From Trichosphaerium sp. ATCC 40318 (taxonomy: Eukaryota; Discosea; Flabellinia; Trichosidae): a stretch of 41,767 nucleotides of DNA. The stretch spans positions 1 to 41,767 of the forward strand of contig JALMLS010000595.1 in assembly GCA_038496445.1 (NCBI GenBank), given 5' to 3'. The position numbers and the translations under genes were made by a program. This document shows positions 31,940 to 41,234 of the stretch, piece by piece. The notes under the pieces are model-generated. The model made no database searches. It saw only the letters and a list, made by a program, of their open reading frames with translations, and was not told where the DNA came from. Numbering within the stretch: position 1 is the stretch's first letter; every line of letters starts with the position of its first letter.

Positions 31940-32844
31940 TCAGAATGTAATAGTCGCTGCATCAACAAGAGAGCAAACCTTCGCACTAGACGATCCAGGT
32001 ACTGTTACAGCAACACCACTGGTATAAGGATTAACAGCAGACCACTAAATACAAACGTCAGTACAAAAAAAAGGTTTAAACCCAAAATAAACTATAAAAG
32101 AGCGAAGACTACGTACGTATTTAACTCCTCTTGGAAATCCTGTTGCTTTACAAGAAAACACTGCTTGGTTCACAGGTGTAACTGAACTATCTTTGAAGTT
32201 TGAATGAGGATTGATACAATTATCGAGATATTCAGAAAGTAGCTTTGTTATGGCAATATTATTCGTCACTTGAGATATCTGCCAGTTAAACCATGTGTAA
32301 CCAGGTTCATTACATGCGTCTACTACCATACCAGCTCCAACAGAGTTGAGGTAATCAGCTATTAAGAATAAAATCAGAAAAAATGGCGAAATCAAGTGAA
32401 ATGTGTTGGTGAGCACGTGCCTATGAACTCAATAAAGGCTTCTGACTGAGGACTTTGGTTGTTGTACGCTGTCGTGACAAGTGCTTCTAGATCTTTGAAG
32501 GCCTGAGAGTTGGTATCGTTGATGACTGTTGGAAGTCGTTTAACACTCCAGTATGTTCTTGTGTAGTTCCACAACCCGTTCTTTAAGCCAATATAAGCAT
32601 CATTGTATGACTGCTCCTTGACGACCAAGAACTGCTTCCATTCTAAATTCTCACAGTAGTGATTATTTTGGGTGTTTGTAGAGAACTTTAAGGTGCTGCT
32701 CGCGACATTGAGTGCATCTACAATTAGTGGCCCGACATCTGGTAGCGCTGATATGATTTTAGTGAAGATTCCAAACAAAATTTTTCCGATTCTGTATTCG
32801 CTGTATGAATGACCAATACTGAGTTTACCCGCTGACGCACATTC
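31940..32844 (-). CDS. Unknown cysteine-containing protein
   Basis: Three exons: 32844-32421, 32358-32117 and 32044-31940 (TGA); phases agree. The first intron uses a GC donor (ATAG then GCACGT) with a normal AG acceptor. The GT four bases further on would break the frame. The first exon is open to an acceptor at 32845, so a further 5' exon with the start codon is missing from my model. The product has about eight cysteines, several N-X-S/T sequons (VINDTN, NYTRTY) and segments GKLSIGHSYSEYRIGKI, PDVGPLIVDALNVASS and GYTWFNWQIS. It is probably extracellular or lumenal. No family recognised. Confidence 0.6.
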
Positions 32845-34787
32845 CTAGTCCTAGCTAGCTTGTAATTTTAGGAAGGCATGTAACTAAGTTCTGTACAAGC
32901 CAAACAAACCTTACTTTATTCCGGTGGTGTTCAAGTTTGTACCACTCGAGTGGATTTTGGTAACTAGTCACATATTAACCTGTGCTGCCACACCCACCAA
33001 TGGATGACATTTTGTGAGCGAAGGTCGGGGTCTTGTCCCGAGCAAAGCGATGGGCCGACCGAAAGCGAACAGTGCTCTATATTAGCTTGCATTCGCTGGC
33101 CCATACTCGAATAGTGTTAAACCAAACTGGGAATACTAAGAATCCACTTGAGTGCAGCAGAAAACGTTGAGAGCGTTTTATGTCCGGAAAATGACGAGGC
33201 TTGAATGACTGAGACCAGCAGTTTCAAGAATTCCCTCTCCTGTAACACATTCTCCCTTCCTTAATAAAATTCACGTCAATTCCTTAAGACCCGCCACTGC
33301 CACTGTGCTCCCCATCTCCTTTCTTTGTGCTTTGGGGTAAAGCACTCTGGCGTACTGTCTGAGGTTTTGTACCTTTACAGCCAAACCAGTGTTATTGAAC
33401 TACTCAAAAAATATATCAGTTGTGTCACACGTTCTAATCATTTGCTGTAGCGACTGTTAACCAAGCTGTTTTAGGTGCAAGGTGCGCTATCTAGACGTTC
33501 AAAAAAAAGATAGTTTTATTTAAACGTACAGATGTTGTTCAGGTACAAATGCATTTTTTTTGGCTTTTACGTCGCATTATTTATCTCTGTCTACCCCTCC
33601 TGGTAATCCATATATCTATATTTTTAACGGGCTAAACAAACCATCACGTGATATGTTAGGAAGCTATGAAGAGAAGAGTCATAGCTAGCAAAAAAAAATG
33701 GAAAAAAAAAGCTATCAGTTTTCAATGAAAATGTGTGCTAAGAACTTTTCGGATAAGCACCTTGTCACGTGGTCGGACATTCTTTGAAAGTTAACAACAG
33801 TTTCTCAAGTGTTAAACCCACAATTTTTTTCTTGACGGATTGTGAGTGTATAAATATAAACAATCAAAACTTTTATAACAGGAAAGTAAGGTAGTCTGAC
33901 TACCATACAACAATTCCTCAGGAGTCCTACCTCTTGTACAACGTAGGACCCTCGCCGCACTAATGAATGGACAATTAGTAGGCACACCAAATCCCCTTTT
34001 GCAACCCTAGGACACCTTTGTTATTTGATAAGGTGCAGAGTTGAAACCCGTTTTGTTTGATTTAGAAGGACGTTGTCGTACGTGATTACCGTTAAGCTAG
34101 TAGCTCCAATACATAACAAAGTAAAATATCGCACAGGCTTCTTAAGCATCATGTAGGTGTTGCGTATGAAGGCGCAAGCAAATCCACAAATTCTATTTAT
34201 TGCAACAAGTTCACATTCTTTTTTTGCGCAAATCTAATTGGGCTCTAATCACCTTATCTGCTTCAAAAATGTTACGTTACACAACACGCAGTAGTATTAG
34301 AGCGGTTAGTAGTAGAACCTTTACTGTTTATTCTTTTATCAAGCGAGACTGTTGTTCTTAGCTCCTATACAAACTATCACCTATTTAATAGCGTCAAAGG
34401 TACTTTAAACAAGTATCGGTTGAAAAAAACGTGATCTGCCGGTTTGGGTTTGAAGCGTCATAAAAAACCCTCTACTCACTCGTGTTCGTATTATTACACG
34501 TGTTGCTTATTGTATTACAGTGATTCCGCTCCAAAAACGTATCACACGTTCATTTTCAAACTTGAGCTTCGCACAACCTTAAAAAGCTCGATAAACGTAT
34601 ATCTTCGCATTTTATTCGTATTAACCGGTTATTTGACTGATTTGGTAAGCAAGTTTCGCATTCGTAATGGCTTCTCAACGAAGTCGAAGTGTACAGATAG
34701 CTGAATAAACTGAAATACACTTCCTACGAATCTTAGCTACGATTTCGGACTGCAAATAAGCATCTCAGGTATTTTTAGCGGCTGGGG
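32845..34787. other. Long stretch without a recognised gene
   Basis: Probably holds the missing 5' exon of the gene to the left. A local GC-rich hairpin lies at 33023-33060. CACGTG occurs at 33645, 33766 and 34497. Open frames at 33805-33990 (minus) and 34444-34704 (plus) lack domains and look like chance. Confidence 0.4.
33023..33060. other. GC-rich hairpin with alternative pairing
   Basis: GGTCGG (33023-33028) pairs with CCGACC (33055-33060). Inside, TCGGG (33025-33029) can instead pair with CCCGA (33037-33041). The two stems overlap and exclude each other. The block stands out in AT-rich surroundings; it could be part of an RNA, but no known family is recognised. Confidence 0.35.
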
Positions 34788-34795
34788 TATAAATA
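34788..34795 (+). promoter_or_regulatory. TATA box upstream of the tRNA-like gene
   Basis: TATAAATA begins 30 nt before the tRNA 5' end, the place where some eukaryotic lineages keep an upstream TATA element for Pol III genes. Confidence 0.45.
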
Positions 34796-34817
34796 GAACA
34801 CTTATGCTAAAATATTT

Positions 34818-34891
34818 GTTCACGTAGCTCAGATGGTAAGAGCGTTTTACCTTTAACGAAAAGGTCCGTGGTTCGATTCCACGCGTGTTCA
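34818..34891 (+). tRNA. tRNA-like gene, Lys(UUU)-type anticodon loop, imperfect stems
   Basis: Canonical internal promoters are present: A box TAGCTCAGATGG and B box GGTTCGATTCC. D stem GCTC/GAGC and T stem CGTGG/CCACG are perfect, and the variable loop is five bases. The acceptor stem GTTCACG/CGTGTTC has T-T mismatches at pairs 2 and 3. The anticodon stem ends with an A-C mismatch, and position 33 is C, not the near-universal T, giving loop CCTTTAA and anticodon TTT. Shifting the loop by one restores T33 but gives anticodon TTA. It could be a decayed tRNA, a tRNA needing editing, or a tRNA-like Pol III transcript. A T7 terminator follows. Confidence 0.6.
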
Positions 34892-34893
34892 TG

Positions 34894-34900
34894 TTTTTTT
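34894..34900 (+). terminator. Pol III T-run terminator
   Basis: Seven thymines two bases after the tRNA 3' end, the normal Pol III stop signal. Confidence 0.7.
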
Positions 34901-35031
34901 AACAAGAGGAAGTGTTGATGGTGCTTTACACAACCACAAGCATCCAACTGTAGTGGAGGCGCTTTTGCTGATTATACTCGGGTGACTCAGGCTGCATTCA
35001 ACCCACCTCAAGGCGGCACCTCGGGCTCGGT

Positions 35032-35049
35032 GTAAGTCCTTTGACTTAC
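35032..35049. other. Short perfect hairpin
   Basis: GTAAGTC (35032-35038) and GACTTAC (35043-35049) pair perfectly around a four-base loop, between the tRNA-like gene and F-box/MORN gene 3. The preceding 60 bases are locally GC-rich. Role unknown. Confidence 0.35.
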
Positions 35050-35144
35050 TTGAGGGCTAACTGACAGTATGAAGATTTTATCTTACCTACAAAACAAACA
35101 GCCGCCTAAGAAAAATGTACAGAGGAGATTTCAAACTACAAGGT

Positions 35145-35890
35145 CTATTGTTGACTCAAGGTATCATTAAAGTAGTATAGCTTGCTCCGCAATTGCCCAT
35201 TGAAACTCCAACGCTTGCACTCACCTTCTTTTTTACCATTCACAAAATAGCATTGGTCTCTCAATTGGCCATTTGCATGCCAACGCTTGCTCACTCCTTC
35301 TATTTTACCATTGATATAAAATACCTTCTTCTTCAGTTGACCATCAGTATGCCACTCTTTGCACTCTCCTTCTAGTACACCATTGGAATAATTGCGGTCC
35401 ATAGATACTTGACCATTCCTATAGAACTGCTTGTACTCTTTGTCTTTTTTACCATCTATGTAATTTAGCTGTACCCTCAATGTACCATTAGAATAGTACC
35501 TCTTGATCTCTCCTTGTCGTTTACCATTCACAAAATACCTTTGAGATGAAACTTGGCCGTTATCATACCAACTCTTTGAATTTCCATGACGTAGACCGTT
35601 TTTGAAAAACACGTGCCATAACACATTTTGGTTTTTAAATACTGTTTTTTTTATCCATTTCCCATGTTTATTCAACTCGTTGTCAAACCTTGTTGTTGTT
35701 GCTGTGTATTTTGATAACAACGACCACTTTTGATAAACTTCAAAGCTTAAATCAATGATTTCACAATGTAATTCCAACGGAAGACACAATAGAACGCATT
35801 TCTCTGATAGTAACTAATTTTTATTGTTATTAGCCGTAGTATGCCATCTTTATACCGTACGCTGTATGTTAATGTACTTTTAGATGTCAT
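35145..35890 (-). CDS. F-box-like MORN-repeat protein 3
   Basis: Exon 1 35890-35861 (MTSKSTLTYS), a 59-nt intron and exon 2 35801-35145; 228 aa, stop TAG. Exon 2 opens almost identically to gene 1 (LPLELHCEIIDLSFEVYQKW, then LLSKYTATTTRFDNELNKHG), so the two are recent paralogues in opposite orientation. It has six MORN_2-type repeats and ends early (YYFNDTLSQQ). The conserved upstream strings at 35895-35935 match those of gene 1. An SCF-adaptor role is inferred from the F-box-like start. Confidence 0.85.
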
Positions 35891-36162
35891 TTGTGAAGTT
35901 AAGGGTTCCCCTTTGATAACATGAATCAAAAAAGAAAAAAGTCGTTCAAAGTAAACAACATCTTAACTTGTTGTAGATAGATCCCATAATATCACCTTGA
36001 TTAATTAAGGAAGCTATAGCATACGTAATTTCTTATATCTTCATAATTCTAACTGGGTCATTGTACTTTTATCCAGGACAAGAAGATAAGAATAAACAAA
36101 CCTCAAAAGAAGAAAAGTACAAAATGATTTTATAGGCATCATTAAATTTTAGTTCATTCATT

Positions 36163-37895
36163 TTACAAAAGCAAAAATACCATGACAAGAACTAATACAG
36201 TACACATAGTGAGCGTTCTACTGCTACACTTGAAAATATCTATATTGAGATTTCTCACTAGTGATGTGGAAGATCTTGTTTGCTCTTGACACTGGTTTCT
36301 ATTCAAGAGAACCATTGGAGCAACATCTTCACATCTTATAAGTTGTGATATCAGTATTGAAGCCACCTACAAATATATGTGTTACGCTTAAGGCTAAAGT
36401 GAGAGATAGTGATGTACTTCAATTGATGTTGCATCAATGTTAAATGTACCAATGATACAGCTTCCTACTTCAAATATTGTATTTGTTTTGCTCAGTTTGA
36501 GTGTTGTGTTATTGAACCTAGCATCTCCTGTCGAAGCCTGTTAGTATCAGCGTGTATGAGCAAACAAAGTACCAACAATAGAGACATCAAAATCGAGTAC
36601 AACAACACTATCTGTTGGTATAAAATCTAACAACAAACATTAGCAAATGCACTGTATTTTTTCCTACTGCAAAAAGTTGTTACCTGTAGGTAGTGTAGTA
36701 CGTGAAATTGAATCAAGCTCACATACAAAGAAGTGAGGAATCTCACAAGGAAGATCAGACCAGGCTACCCCCCTTGTAGTTTCATTGAGCATGTATACAC
36801 AATTTTCATTAGAAGCAATGTCTTGGCTTGGCTCCGAGCTATGCCAGGGAATTTGAAAAAATACTTGTCCATAATCAAGAGGTTCATTCGTTACTGCCTT
36901 TGTACTGGTGTTAATTGATTGTAGATTTCAAGTTAGGAAATATCAAGTACCCATTGAAAATCAAGGTGCTCTCTGTATCCACTTGTCAATCCAATTAGCG
37001 GCCGTGAAGTTGTAAGAGTAAAAGGTACAATATTTCTAACAAAATTAAACTCCTCAGTGTTGGTGATTGTCACAAGGTATCCGCCTTGCTGTAAACAATA
37101 TCCTTTTGATAAAGTTATTTATGATATGTAATTTGCAAACAGTACCTTGAGCTTGAGGCCATGAGTGTCTCACACTAACAGGGTTGTAGCAATGACCTGT
37201 TCAATGAAATAAGTTAAATACAAACTTAACATGATTGTTCTTCAATACCTGAAACGTTGTTGTAGTGATCACAAGATACATTCTGTTGTATCTGTATACA
37301 AGGAGTTGTTACTAGTGGAACATTGCCAGAGGGAGCTTCACAAACGAAATACTCTGAGTCACAAGCATTTGTTATGATCTATCAAAAACGATTAAATGTT
37401 GTTTCGTAAACATATTGAACGCACGCCTCCCTCAAGTGTAGGGCAGTTGTTATCATTTATGACGCTCCCAGGATATGTAAATCTCATAGCGATGGTACTG
37501 ACAAGCGAGTTGTCATACCAAAAATAATCAATACTGTTTAAAGTGGTAATATCTAAACGCAATCGCTAATCAACCTTTTAACAACAAACACGTGATTTGA
37601 ACGAAAAGTGAAATAAATTTTGTGTTATCGTCGTACGGGAAATAAAGTCATTACAGATGCTTCCATAATACTGTCAAGTACAAGAGGATTGAATCCTAAC
37701 GGAGTAAATAAATAATTAGGGAATAATTAGGTCCGTTCTCTTAGAAACAATACCCATTTCGCATGAATCATTGTCTGTATCATTATGGAGCGTGTATGTT
37801 GTATTTTCCCAAGTACATCTCGAAACAACTGCACACGTGCTTATGGTGATGTAAATAAACACAAACAGCGAGAATAAGGTAAATCTTGAAGTCAT
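36163..37895 (-). CDS. C-type lectin-like surface protein, gene I (complete, no stalk exon)
   Basis: Ten exons: 37895-37754, 37695-37637, 37565-37425, 37378-37249, 37196-37146, 37102-36951, 36897-36684, 36626-36573, 36527-36418 and 36366-36163. All are in phase, stop TAA. Signal peptide MTSRFTLFSLFVFIYITIS. The canonical CTLD has QGGYLVTITNTEEFNF, GLTSGYREHLDFQW, ENCVYM, WSDLPC and FVCELD. The membrane-proximal domain reads RFNNTTLKLSKTNTIFEV. The C-terminus is CTVLVLVMVFLLL with no cytoplasmic tail, consistent with a GPI signal. Closest relative in the window is gene J, whose exons 5-6 and introns are nearly identical, indicating a recent tandem duplication. Confidence 0.88.
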
Positions 37896-38841
37896 ACGAT
37901 ATTCGAAGATGAAAAAATCAACTATGAAATGTATGAAAATAAGAAAATGTGCAGCAGATTTATGGAACTCCGATAGAGTTAAAACACACTGTGGAACCTC
38001 CAACTGCAAGTACAGCTTATGATATTGAGAATACAAAATAGGGTTACTGGGCCACACGTGTTCCATATTTATTCAGTTCCAAACGTCTAAACACCTATAA
38101 AACACACACAAACGAACGTACAGCAGTTAAAAGGCTAAATAAGCTAAACTGTTGGTGTAAAACTCCGCGGAATAGTACTCCATGCGCTTAAGCGTATGCC
38201 ACGCAACATCTACTTCAAGCTTGGCCCAATTAGCACCACAACGTAAATTCATAATGGCTCCTAGTTAGCAGTCTTTTATACTTGTATTGTATTATCCTAT
38301 CTTAACACGTTGCAATGTTATTTGTGTTAGCGCTTTCTTTGTTTCAGGCTTTCTGGTAGAGCTTCGTATTCTCATACTAGTGACTCTCCAATACCATCCA
38401 GAAGTGTTATGATTGCCCACTTGACAGTGCTACTGAAGTCACATACCTCCAATGCTGCCTCGTGTTAACATTGCATTGTATTTACATACTTAGTCTATAT
38501 TAAGATCACCATCACCTTGACACGTTTAACTTTGGTTTTGTTACTCCCAAAGTTCAATTGGAGACTTAGTGTTCTTTGATGTCAACAGAAACGGCACTCA
38601 AGTTAAAGTAATGTTACTAATGTTGAAGTTGTTCTAAGCAAGTATATTTTGTATTTGTTCCTCAAACCATGTGATTTCTTGCTTCCAATGATAACGTATT
38701 ACTGTGCTATGGCACTATCCATTCTGGTAAAAACGCTATCTACCCGATTGGGTTAGAAGATATGAGATATCAATACCAATAAACAACCTTCTAAGGAAAG
38801 AAAAAAGTATAAAATGATGATTTGTTTAGATTTTATTCAGT
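37896..38841. other. Intergenic region between lectin genes I and J
   Basis: No intact gene found. The first part is the promoter side of gene I (CACGTG at 38055). One frame at about 38560-38640 (GDLVFFDVNRNGTQVKVM) resembles an OB-fold strand pair but is isolated. Confidence 0.45.
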
Positions 38842-40724
38842 TTACACAAGCAAAAACACCATGACAAGAACTAATACAGTACACACAGTGAGCGTTCTAC
38901 TGCTGCACTTGAAAACATTTATATTGAGAGTGCTCGAAAGCGATGTAGCTGTTCTTGTTTGCTCAATACACTGGTTTCTACTCAAGAGAACCATTGGAGC
39001 AACCTCTTCGCATCCTATAAGTTGTGATATCAGTATTGAAGCTGCCTACAAAATATGTGTTATGCTTAAGACTAAAGTGAGAGATAGTAGTGTACATCAA
39101 TTGATGTTGCATCAATGTTAAATGTACCAATGATACAGCTTCCTACTTCAAATATTGTATTTGTTTTGCTCAGTTGAAGTGTCGTATTTTTGAACCTAGC
39201 ATCTCCTGTCGGCCTGTTAGTATCAGCGTGTAATAACTACCATTGTACCATCAAGAAAAACATCAAAATCGAGTACAACAACACTATCCGTTGGTATAAA
39301 ATCTAACAACTAACATAAGAAGACATTTAACCTGATACTATGGTGTACTGTGTACCCGTTACTAGTTCATCAGTTGGGGCTGAAGTTGGCATTGCTAAAA
39401 AACAGTTAACAATTTCTTTTCTTTACCAAAAAGTCTGTACCTGTTGATGGTGTATCTGTTGGTGTGGATGTTGGAATAACTAAACAAACTCGAGTTACAT
39501 ACAAATGACAAGCAAACTGTCTGTACCTGTAGGCGGTAGTGTAGGACGTGGAATTGAATCAAGTTCACATATGAAAAATTCTGCTCTGTCACAAGTAATA
39601 TCAGCCCAACCTATCCCCCTTATAATTTCAGTACGTATGAATACACAATTTTCATTGGAATTAGAGTCTTGTTCTGGCTCTAAAACCAACCAGGGAGTTT
39701 GAAAAAATACTTTTCCATAAACAAAAGGTTCATTCGTTACTGCCTTTGTACTGGTGTTAATTGATTGTAGATATCAAGTTAGGAAATATCAAGTACCCAT
39801 TGAAAATCAAGGTGCTCTCTGTATCCACTTGTCAATCCAATTAGCGGCCATGAAGTTGTAAGAGTAAAAGGTACAATATTACTAACAAAATTAAACTCCT
39901 CAGTGTTGGTGATTGTCACAAGGTATCCGCCTTGCTGTAAACAATATCCTTTTGATAAAGTTATTTATGCTATGTAATTTTGCAAACAGTACCTTGAGCT
40001 TGAGGCCATGAGTGTCTCACACTAACAAGGTTGTAGCAATGACCTGTTCAATGAAATAAGTTAAATGCAAACTTAACATGATTGTTCTTCAATACCTGAA
40101 ACGTTGTTGTAGTGATCACAAGATACATTCTGTTGTATCTGTATACAAGGAGTTGTTACTAGTGGAACATTGCCAGAGGGAGCTTCACAAACGAAGTTCT
40201 CTGATATGCAAGTATTTCGTATGAGCTATCAATAAAGCGATTAAAAATGGTAGCCTAAACCGATTGTACGCACGCCTCGTTCAAGTGTAGGGCAGCTGGT
40301 ATCATTTATGACGCTCCCAGGATATCCTGATTCCATAGCGATGGTACTGACAAGAGAGTTGTCATACCAAAAATAATCAATACTGTTCGAAGTGGTAATA
40401 TTCAAACGTAATCGCTATTTAGCGGTAAATCACGTGATTTGAACGAAAAGTAAAATAAATTTTGTGTTGTCGTCGTACGGGAAATAAAGTCATTACAGAC
40501 GCTTCCATAATACTGTCAAGTACAAGAGGATTGAATCCTAAAGAGTAATAAATAATTAGGTCCGTTCTCTTAGGAACATCACCCATTTCGCATGAATCGT
40601 TATCTATATCATTATGGAGCGTGTATGTTGTATTTTCCCAAGTACACCTCGAAACAACTGCGCACGTGCTTATGGTGATGTAAATAAACACAAACAGCGA
40701 GAATAAGGTAAATCTTGAAGTCAT
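38842..40724 (-). CDS. C-type lectin-like surface protein, gene J (complete, two stalk exons)
   Basis: Twelve exons: 40724-40583, 40537-40479, 40414-40274, 40225-40096, 40043-39993, 39948-39797, 39743-39527, 39479-39441, 39394-39332, 39302-39249, 39205-39096 and 39045-38842; all in phase, stop TAA. Signal peptide as in gene I. Two separate Pro/Thr-rich stalk mini-exons (IPTSTPTDTPST and AMPTSAPTDELVT), both phase 1-1 and therefore freely addable, skippable or duplicable. The CTLD has ENCVFIR, GWADITCD and FFICELD. The tail ends CTVLVLVMVFLLV. Exon 1 uses a GTGATG donor. Same probable GPI-anchored architecture as its relatives. Confidence 0.88.
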
Positions 40725-41234
40725 GTGATATTCGAAGATGAAAACCAAATATGAAATGCATAAAAAAAGAAAATGTGAATAAATATTGTTTTAGTTGCTA
40801 AATTAACAAAAACACGCACCAAAGGACACCTCTGTACTGAATAGCTAAAAGGAGATTTATGGAACTCCGAATAGAGTTATGGTTCCAATTTTTTCAAATA
40901 TGACGGAATTTCTGAAACTGTCTCAAAAACAATGCTGGCCATGCCTCGTCAACCACTTTAAACTACAAAACTAATTTCCACTGTATTTAGACTTAGACAA
41001 TACAAAACATGTTGTAAATAGATCTCGAGAAAGTATGAAATCGCTTTCTATGGTTTGAATAAGAATGCAACAAAATTCTGGTGCTCACACACAGTTACAA
41101 AAAAGCCTGAAATAGTTATGTGCAACTTCATTCCCCACACTCTCAATTAAGATGATACTGTCTAATTGCTTTTTTAATCGCTTAGATGGAACAACTTTTA
41201 GCTGACATATCATAGCAATATGATCATTAGTGTT
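40725..41234. other. Intergenic region
   Basis: Promoter side of lectin gene J and 3' flank of the right-edge LRR gene. The string GATTTATGGAACTCCGA (about 40852) also occurs upstream of gene I (about 37958), so the two promoters are duplicated. No other feature. Confidence 0.45.

Noticed and set aside
33270-33295. CACGTCAATTCCTTAAG resembles the conserved 18S rRNA block around CCGTCAATTCCTTTAAG
   Set aside because: The match is short and broken, and the neighbouring bases do not follow rRNA sequence, so it is not evidence for an rRNA gene.
34444-34704. 86-codon plus-strand frame
   Set aside because: No ATG at its start, no domain and composition typical of random AT-rich sequence.
38560-38640. 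Frame GDLVFFDVNRNGTQVKVM looks like part of the lysyl-tRNA synthetase OB fold
   Set aside because: Only about 18 residues, no flanking homology and an early stop; probably chance or an unidentifiable relic.
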